In this document: one piece after another, positions 58,807 to 64,000 of the stretch
Layout of the letters: the number at the start of each line of letters is the position of its first letter
How positions within the stretch are numbered: the first letter of the stretch is position 1
Source: an uncultured Desulfobacterales bacterium
Lineage (GTDB): Bacteria > Desulfobacterota > Desulfobulbia > Desulfobulbales > Desulfocapsaceae
Direction of reading: 5' to 3'
NCBI GenBank assembly: GCA_937915545.1
Contig: CALGIJ010000019.1
Coordinates: forward strand, 186,001-250,000
Length of the DNA: 64,000 nucleotides
Made by a program: the position numbers and the translations under genes
The notes under the pieces: generated by a model
What the model saw: only the letters and a program-made list of their open reading frames with translations
What the model was told of the DNA's origin: nothing
Database searches by the model: none

Positions 58807-59856
58807 GTGAGCACACAGCAAGAATTGGATTCGGCTGCACCGGCCGGGATGTGGAAGGTGTCCGTCTCGCCGCATCTCAAGAGCAGCGAGTCGGTGGAAA
58901 AAATCATGTGGACGGTGGTTGCCTGCCTGGTGCCGCCGCTCGTTCTGTCGGTCTTCGTCTTCGGCATTCAGACACTGCTGATCACCGCGGTCTCCGTTGT
59001 CAGCTGCGTCGCCGTGGAGTGGCTGAGCCAGAAGGCGCTCAAGCGCCCGGTGACCATCAAGGACGGCTCCGCCGTGCTCACCGGCATGCTGCTCGCCTTC
59101 GTCATCCCCCCCGGGGTCTCGCCGCTGCTGCCGATTCTCGCCGCGGTATTCGCCATTTACATCGGCAAGCACCTGCTTGGCGGCATCGGCTACAATTTCT
59201 TCAACCCGGCCCTGCTCGGACGCGCCTTCCTCCTCGCCTCCTTCCCGGTGGCGATGACCTCGGCGTGGCTGCCGCCGGTGGAAAACATGGCCATCTTCTC
59301 CTTCTTTGGCGGGGCGGTGGACGCGGTGTCGACCGCTACCCCCCTGGCAGTCATGAAGGAGCGCGGCATGGCTGCCTTCACCGAGCTGTTCGGCTCCGGA
59401 ACCTCGCTCTACGGCAGCTTCTTCCTCGGCTGGCGGCCGGGCTGCATCGGTGAGACTTCGGGTTTTCTGCTGCTTCTCGGCGGCCTCTATCTGCTCTACC
59501 GCGGCTATATCACCTGGCATATCCCGGTATCCCTGCTGGGAACCATCGCGGTGCTCTCCTGGATCTTTGGCGGGGAGGGCTATTTCGGCGGCGACCCGCT
59601 CCTCGCCGTGCTCTCCGGCGGCGCCATCCTCGGGGCCTTCTTCATGGCCACCGACTATGTCACCAGCCCCGGCAACAAACCGGCCAAGCTGGTCTTCGGC
59701 TGTGCCATCGGGGCGCTCACTGTACTCATTCGGCTGAAAGGCGGGTACCCGGAAGGCATCTGCTATGCCATCCTGCTCATGAACCCCCTCAGCACCGTGC
59801 TTGACGGCTGGTTCAAACTGAAGCGTTTTGCACCGCCTGTTGGAGGTGCCAAATGA
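58807..59856 (+). CDS. rnfD: Rnf complex subunit RnfD
   Basis: 349 residues from a GTG at 58807 with GAGGAGAG; polytopic. The covalent-FMN site is in DAVSTATPL, with Thr as acceptor, which ApbE would modify. The last quarter, VTSPGNKPAKLVFGCAIGALTVLIR and SYAILLMNPLSTVLD-like end, matches RnfD/NqrB. It is a membrane subunit that transfers electrons and couples to Na+/H+ movement. It overlaps rnfG by 4 bp. Confidence 0.94.
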   Translation: MSTQQELDSAAPAGMWKVSVSPHLKSSESVEKIMWTVVACLVPPLVLSVFVFGIQTLLITAVSVVSCVAVEWLSQKALKRPVTIKDGSAVLTGMLLAFVIPPGVSPLLPILAAVFAIYIGKHLLGGIGYNFFNPALLGRAFLLASFPVAMTSAWLPPVENMAIFSFFGGAVDAVSTATPLAVMKERGMAAFTELFGSGTSLYGSFFLGWRPGCIGETSGFLLLLGGLYLLYRGYITWHIPVSLLGTIAVLSWIFGGEGYFGGDPLLAVLSGGAILGAFFMATDYVTSPGNKPAKLVFGCAIGALTVLIRLKGGYPEGICYAILLMNPLSTVLDGWFKLKRFAPPVGGAK

Positions 59857-60746
59857 AAAATATCATCACCATCGTCATCCGTCTGACCGTATCCTGCCTC
59901 CTTGCCGCCACGGTCATGGGCATCTGCTTCATTTTCACCAGCGGCGCCAAGAAGCATAACGAACATGTCCAGGAACAGCGGGTCATGTATGAGCTGCTCG
60001 GCTTCAAGGCCGGCGCCGAAATTCCCTCGTCCATGGCCCTGCACGAAGTGTATCGCTATGTGGTCACCGCCGGCGGCAAGCAGACCATCGCCTATGTGGT
60101 GCCCCAGGGCGGCGGCAAAGAAGGCTCCCTGTTCGTCAGCATCAACCTCGATGGCACCATGGCGGCACAGAAGGAACTGCCGCTGAGCGAGGCCCAGGCC
60201 CTCGATGCCAAGGCCCGCCTGGCCGCGGTCACCGCGGCGGCCGAACCGGGGGCGACAATCATCTTCGCCGACCAGACCATCGTCGTCACCAAGGACGGCA
60301 AGCGCATCGCCTATATCCTCGGCGGCAAGTTCCAGGGCTTCAAGACCTTCGTCAACGTCATGCTGGCGGTCGACCCGGCTTTCACCATCCTCGGTCTCGA
60401 CGTGCTCGAGCATGAGGAAGACCCCGGCCTTGGCGCGGAAATCGATCAGGACTACTTCAAGAACCAGTTCAAGGGCAAACCCTTCGAGGCGCTGAAGAAT
60501 ATCGACGTGCTCAAGGCGCCGATTCCCGACGACTACCTCAAGGCCCTCAACGGCAAGGTCGGCGAGGAAGATGTGCAGAAGTTGCGCGAACAATACAAGG
60601 ATAAGGCGGTCTACGCCCTCACCGGCGCCACCATCTCCACCAGGGCCGTGGCCGACGGCGTCAAGGGCATCGTCACCAAGTTCGCCTACCGTATCAACGT
60701 GCTCGATAAGATTCTGAAAGAACAGCAGCTGACCGTTTCTTTCTAA
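59853..60746 (+). CDS. rnfG: Rnf complex subunit RnfG
   Basis: 297 residues, longer than E. coli RsxG (about 206). One N-terminal membrane helix (about 5-29) then a periplasmic FMN-binding domain. Signature TGATISTRAVADGV carries the flavinylated Thr. The additional ~90 residues lie between the helix and the signature (about 60-150, ...YRYVVTAGGKQTIAYVVPQ). Overlaps rnfD by 4 bp. Confidence 0.93.
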   Translation: MKNIITIVIRLTVSCLLAATVMGICFIFTSGAKKHNEHVQEQRVMYELLGFKAGAEIPSSMALHEVYRYVVTAGGKQTIAYVVPQGGGKEGSLFVSINLDGTMAAQKELPLSEAQALDAKARLAAVTAAAEPGATIIFADQTIVVTKDGKRIAYILGGKFQGFKTFVNVMLAVDPAFTILGLDVLEHEEDPGLGAEIDQDYFKNQFKGKPFEALKNIDVLKAPIPDDYLKALNGKVGEEDVQKLREQYKDKAVYALTGATISTRAVADGVKGIVTKFAYRINVLDKILKEQQLTVSF

Positions 60747-60767
60747 TACCAGTGAGAGGAAGTCGAC

Positions 60768-61385
60768 GTGGCCAACGATAAAACCCCCATGCAACTGATC
60801 GCTCGCGGCGTTCTCAGTGAAAACCCGATCTTCAGGCTGGCCCTGTCCATGTGCCCGGCCGTCGGCATCTCGACGACGGTCATGAACGGCATCATGCTCG
60901 GTATCGCCGTGTTGTTCGTCCAGGTATTCTCCAGTGTCACCATCTCTATCTTTAAAAACCTCATCCACCCGCGCATCCGCATTCCCACCTATACCCTGAC
61001 CATCGCCACCTGGGTGACGGTCATCGATCTGGTGCTGGCCGCCTATCTGCCCGAGGCCTACGCCAAGATGGGCATCTTCGTCAAGCTCATCGTCGCCTTC
61101 GCCATCATCACCATGCGGCTCGAGATGTTTGCCTGCAAGGAAGGGGTCAAGGACTCCTTCTGGGACGGCCTTGGCATGGGCATCGGCTTCATGGTCGGCA
61201 TGATGGTCATCGGCATGGTGCGTGAGTTGCTCGGCTCGGGAGCGATCCTTGGCTACGATGTCCTCGGTTTCAAGCCGCTCCTGTTCTTCATCCTGCCCAG
61301 CGCCGGGTTCTTCGTCGTTGGCCTGATGATGGCTTTTTTCAATTGGATCGAGCTCTATTACAAACGCTCCAAAGGGGTGAAATGA
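60768..61385 (+). CDS. rnfE: Rnf complex subunit RnfE with altered cluster site
   Basis: 205 residues, GTG 60768 after GAGAGGAAG. Six helices; homology to RsxE/NqrD is plain (ENPIFRLALSMCPAVG, RIPTYTLTIA, DGLGMGIGF, REILG-like REL LGSG). The first cysteine (29, in SMCP) is present, but the second, normally in TNC of helix 4, is replaced by AFA at 110-112; Cys123 (FACKEG) comes eleven residues later. RnfA keeps both of its Cys. This would change the ligands of the shared intramembrane 2Fe-2S cluster. It overlaps rnfA by 4 bp. Confidence 0.9.
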   Translation: MANDKTPMQLIARGVLSENPIFRLALSMCPAVGISTTVMNGIMLGIAVLFVQVFSSVTISIFKNLIHPRIRIPTYTLTIATWVTVIDLVLAAYLPEAYAKMGIFVKLIVAFAIITMRLEMFACKEGVKDSFWDGLGMGIGFMVGMMVIGMVRELLGSGAILGYDVLGFKPLLFFILPSAGFFVVGLMMAFFNWIELYYKRSKGVK

Positions 61386-62326
61386 TGAAGTCGAAACTCG
61401 TATACTCCCTGGTTGTCGCCCTCTTCGCGGCGCTGCTCTCGCCCCTGGCCGCACAGGCCGGAGACCTGGTGGTCGATCAGCGCTTCGTCAACAAGAAGGA
61501 GATCGCCGTCACCTTCGCCGGGCCGGTGGACAAGGCGGTGGCCGGCGCTGTCGCCAACTATCGCGTCTTCGAAGAGGCCGACCCGGATATCTTCCTCGAA
61601 CTGGCCAAGGCCACGGTAGCCGAAGATGGCAAGGGTGTGGTGCTCTCCTTCGCCTCGCCGCTTAACACGGTCAAGACCCATGTCGTGGAGGTCAAGGGGC
61701 TGGCTGGAGCCGACAAGACGGTCTTTTCGGTGAGCAAGTCCTACCTCGGTTACCTCTTCGGCATCCTCATCTCCGCCCTGCTGATCAATAACTTCGTCTT
61801 TACCAAGTACCTCGGCCTGTGCGTCTTCTTCGGCACCTCGAAGAAGAAGAGCACCGCCAAGGGCATGGGGGTGGTGTTCACCATCGTCATGGTGGTGTCG
61901 GCGCTGATGAGCTGGTTCTTCTTCAACTTCATCCTCACCCCCTACAACCTCAACTTCCTGCAGATCGTCGTCTTCATCGGCCTGGTATCGCTGACGGTGC
62001 AGGCGGTGGACACCATCCTCCGCAAGGTCAACCCCGTCCTTTTCAACTCCTTCGGGGTCTACCTGGTGCTGGTCATCGCCAACTGCGTCATCATCGCCGT
62101 GCCGCTGATCCTTGCCAATAACAACTATAACGTTTTCGAGACCTTCATGCTGGCCCTCGGTGCCGGCGGCGGTTTCCTGCTCGCCCTCTACCTGATGAGC
62201 TCGGTGAGCGAGCGGCTGCAGCTGGCGAAGATTCCGCCGACCTTCAAAGGCCTGCCCATCGCCTTTATCGTCGCCGGCCAGTTCGCCATGGCTTTTCTCG
62301 GTTTTTCCGGGCTGCAGCTCTTCTAA
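61382..62326 (+). CDS. rnfA: Rnf complex subunit RnfA with N-terminal secreted extension
   Basis: 314 residues, against about 193 in E. coli RsxA. ATG 61382 (AAAGGGGTGAA upstream) is inside the rnfE stop. Residues 1-26 are a signal-like stretch (KLVYSLVVALFAALLSPLA, AQA-GD). Residues 27-115 form a beta-rich segment (LVVDQRFVNKKEIAVTFAGPVDK, VVLSFASPLNTVK) like an SbsA/Ig-like domain. The RnfA core starts near 120 with ALLINNFVFTKYLGLC and ANC, the expected two Cys, and ends AMAFLGFSGLQLF. Since NqrE/RnfA has its N-terminus outside the cell membrane, the extra domain would be periplasmic. Confidence 0.92.
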   Translation: MMKSKLVYSLVVALFAALLSPLAAQAGDLVVDQRFVNKKEIAVTFAGPVDKAVAGAVANYRVFEEADPDIFLELAKATVAEDGKGVVLSFASPLNTVKTHVVEVKGLAGADKTVFSVSKSYLGYLFGILISALLINNFVFTKYLGLCVFFGTSKKKSTAKGMGVVFTIVMVVSALMSWFFFNFILTPYNLNFLQIVVFIGLVSLTVQAVDTILRKVNPVLFNSFGVYLVLVIANCVIIAVPLILANNNYNVFETFMLALGAGGGFLLALYLMSSVSERLQLAKIPPTFKGLPIAFIVAGQFAMAFLGFSGLQLF

Positions 62327-62371
62327 CCTGGTCAACCCTTACTTACCAACCGGCTTTCTGAGAGTTACGAA

Positions 62372-63247
62372 ATGGATGTAGAACTGATCAAATTGGCATT
62401 GGGCGGCCTGGTCCTGCTGGGCTGCATCGGCTTGTTCTTCGGCATCGGTTTGGCCATCGCCGCACACAAGTTCGCCGTCGAGGTCAACCCGCTGATCGAA
62501 CATGTTGTAGAGTCCCTGCCGCTGGCGCAGTGCGGCGGCTGCGGCTACCCTGGCTGCGAGGGCTATGCCATCGCCGTTGTCACCGACCCTGAGGTGCCGC
62601 CCAACCTTTGCTTTCCCGGCAAGGAGAAGGTCGCCGCCCGGGTCGCCGAGTTGACCGGCAAGAAGGTCGCCGCAGTGGAGGACCAGATCGCCGTGGTGCG
62701 CTGCTCGCGGGTTGAGGGCCGGGTCAGCCATAAGCACGAATACTATGGTTTCGCCTCCTGTACGGCAGCCAACCTCGGCTTCGGTGGTCCCTCGGCCTGC
62801 CAGTATGCCTGTATCGGTCTGGGCGAGTGCGCCGAGGCCTGCCCCTTCGACGCCATCGACATGGTCGAGAACTTCCCGGTAATCAATCCCGACAAGTGCG
62901 TCAGCTGCGGTGTCTGTGTGCGCACCTGCCCGAAGAAGATCATCGAGATCCAGACCCTCAAGGCTCGTGTCTACGTGCCCTGCTCGACCAAGGATCTTGG
63001 CAAGAACGTCAAGGCGGTGTGCGAGGTCGGCTGCATCGGCTGCAAGATGTGCGTCAAGGCCTGCCCGGCCGGTGCGGTCAGCTATGAGGACAATCTGGTG
63101 AAGATCGACCACAAGGCCTGCATCGCCTATGGCCCCTCCTGCGAGGAGGCCTGCGTGGCCAAGTGCCCGCGGCAGATCTTCCGCCTCTATCCCGGGCGAA
63201 AGGTCATCACCCGCGGCAAGGTCGATGGCCTGAAGATGGCCGGATGA
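62372..63247 (+). CDS. rnfB: Rnf complex subunit RnfB
   Basis: 291 residues. One N-terminal helix, then the 4Fe-4S motif CGGCGYPGC-x18-C (about 51-80), and a ferredoxin block with further Cys sets (CVSCGVCVRTC, CIGCKMCVKAC and a final CEEACVAKC). It receives electrons from reduced ferredoxin at the cytoplasmic side, so the complex can oxidise ferredoxin and reduce NAD+ while moving ions. Last gene of the C-D-G-E-A-B order; 82 bp before apbE. Confidence 0.96.
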   Translation: MDVELIKLALGGLVLLGCIGLFFGIGLAIAAHKFAVEVNPLIEHVVESLPLAQCGGCGYPGCEGYAIAVVTDPEVPPNLCFPGKEKVAARVAELTGKKVAAVEDQIAVVRCSRVEGRVSHKHEYYGFASCTAANLGFGGPSACQYACIGLGECAEACPFDAIDMVENFPVINPDKCVSCGVCVRTCPKKIIEIQTLKARVYVPCSTKDLGKNVKAVCEVGCIGCKMCVKACPAGAVSYEDNLVKIDHKACIAYGPSCEEACVAKCPRQIFRLYPGRKVITRGKVDGLKMAG

Positions 63248-63329
63248 AGTAGACACGGCTTTTCATCCGGTGTACTGTGCGAAAACATAACCGACCCTCG
63301 GTTCTTCCCCACCCACGAAGGAAAACGAT

Positions 63330-64000
63330 ATGAAAACTCCACTTTCTTCCCTCGACCCTCAACGACGATCATTCCTCAAACTCTCCGGCCTGCTCGGACT
63401 GGGCGTCGCCTCGGCTGCCCTGCTGCCGGCCGAAAAGGCGGAGGCCCTGCTCTTTGGCAAAAAAGAGTTCAAGGTTACCAAGACCAAGCTGTCGATGGGT
63501 TCCTATGTGGCCATCACCGCTATTCACCCCTCCCGCGACCAGGCGGAAGAAGCCATCGGTCTCGCCTACGAGGAAATTGACCGCCTTGGCAAGATCTTCA
63601 GCCATTACGACAGCGCTTCGCCGGTGGCGGCGCTTAACAGCTCCGGTCAGGTGGGGGAGGTTCCCGAGGAACTGAGTGAGGTGGTTGCGAAGGCGCTGTA
63701 TTTCAACCATGAAACCGGAGGCGCATTCGATATCACCGTCAAACCGCTGCTTGACCTCTACCGCGACAGTTTTGCCGCTGGCACCATTCCGGCGGAGGGT
63801 GATATTGAGCGTACTCTGCAGCGGGTGGGCAGCGACCGCCTGGTGTATCGCAACGGCGTGCTGCAGTTTACCGCCAGCGACATGGCCATCACCCTCGACG
63901 GCATCGCCGTGGGCTATATCGTTGACAAGGTCTCGGAGTTGATGACTAAGCACGGCGTGACCAATCACCTCATCAATGCCAGTGGCGATATCCGCGTCAG
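63330..64000 (+). CDS. apbE: FAD:protein FMN transferase (ApbE), 3' cut by window
   Basis: The ATG at 63330 follows AAGGAAAACG. The frame is open to the window end (223 codons), so the C-terminal portion is missing. The N-terminus has a twin-arginine-type signal (RRSFLKLSG then a hydrophobic stretch and ALLPAEKAEA), and then EEIDRLGKIFSHYDSASPVAALN, the ApbE start, GGAFDITVKPL and LDGIAVGYIVD. It attaches FMN via phosphodiester to Thr in RnfG and RnfD in the periplasm, and its place beside rnf supports that. Confidence 0.93.
   Translation, partial: MKTPLSSLDPQRRSFLKLSGLLGLGVASAALLPAEKAEALLFGKKEFKVTKTKLSMGSYVAITAIHPSRDQAEEAIGLAYEEIDRLGKIFSHYDSASPVAALNSSGQVGEVPEELSEVVAKALYFNHETGGAFDITVKPLLDLYRDSFAAGTIPAEGDIERTLQRVGSDRLVYRNGVLQFTASDMAITLDGIAVGYIVDKVSELMTKHGVTNHLINASGDIRV

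Noticed and set aside
1..64000. tRNA/rRNA genes, CRISPR arrays, insertion sequences, prophage genes
   Set aside because: I scanned by eye for transposase or integrase motifs, repeat-spacer patterns and tRNA signatures and found none. A tRNA scan would be decisive.

Overview
The window is chromosomal DNA of a GC-rich, Gram-negative, probably anaerobic bacterium. Inner-membrane lipoproteins, a MipA/OmpV outer-membrane protein, a NlpC/P60 lipoprotein, LipB/LipA, Hsp33, HtpX and an Rnf complex argue for a proteobacterium-like cell. The mixture of split glycine decarboxylase (GcvPA/GcvPB), an alpha2beta2-type pyruvate dehydrogenase, a membrane polyferredoxin, Rnf and many phosphorelay proteins fits Desulfobacterota/Desulfuromonadota. 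That placement is inference; there is no rRNA or tRNA gene to fix it. I see no insertion sequence, prophage, CRISPR array or integron, so this looks like core chromosome with short operons.

Layout. 1-9.96 kb: the end of a GntR/FadR regulator, a Cys-rich small protein, an HD-GYP response regulator, a cold-shock protein and DEAD-box helicase pair, dodecin, flavodoxin, a CBS protein, a two-receiver diguanylate cyclase, a polyprenol-kinase-like membrane protein and two lipoproteins. 10.1-17.5 kb (minus strand): pyruvate/2-oxoacid dehydrogenase operon pdhA-pdhB-pdhC-lpd. A ketopantoate-reductase-like gene, a universal stress protein and an atypical kinase-like protein follow, probably with their own promoter. 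17.8-36 kb: polyferredoxin, DUF554 protein, phosphoesterase, Ser/Thr kinase, ddl, a hybrid histidine kinase overlapping a cold-shock/DUF1294/S1 fusion, a 2-hydroxyacid dehydrogenase and methyltransferase pair, envelope proteins, a GtrA/epimerase/small protein/J-protein cluster, and a bactofilin-like/ATPase fusion.

36.2-43.9 kb (plus strand): an Lrp/AsnC regulator, then gcvT-gcvH-gcvPA-gcvPB-lipB-lipA and a cytidylate-kinase-like gene. The glycine cleavage and PDH systems both need lipoate and an E3, so LipB/LipA here serve both; the only E3 in view is the one in the pdh operon, and it lacks the usual C-terminal end. 43.9-56 kb: a NhaR-like regulator divergent from a TerC protein, htpX, a glycosidase-like protein, a deaminase/IMPase pair, an acyltransferase, an FMN hydroxyacid oxidase, a small membrane protein with a structured leader, hsp33, a chalcone-isomerase-fold protein, a cupin and an EamA permease. 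56.3-64 kb: a dihydroorotate-dehydrogenase-like gene, then rnfCDGEAB and the start of apbE, which would attach FMN to RnfD/RnfG.

The most unusual content is the Rnf operon. RnfA carries a signal peptide plus about 90 residues of extra-membrane domain at its N-terminus. RnfE lacks one of the two cysteines expected to hold the intramembrane 2Fe-2S cluster and has a different cysteine eleven residues further on. Other points of interest are the cold-shock/DUF1294/S1 fusion, the bactofilin/ATPase fusion with a duplicated start region, a ribosome-binding site buried in a hairpin, and a 56-residue gene overlapping an epimerase gene. Promoter, hairpin and domain-boundary calls were made by eye.
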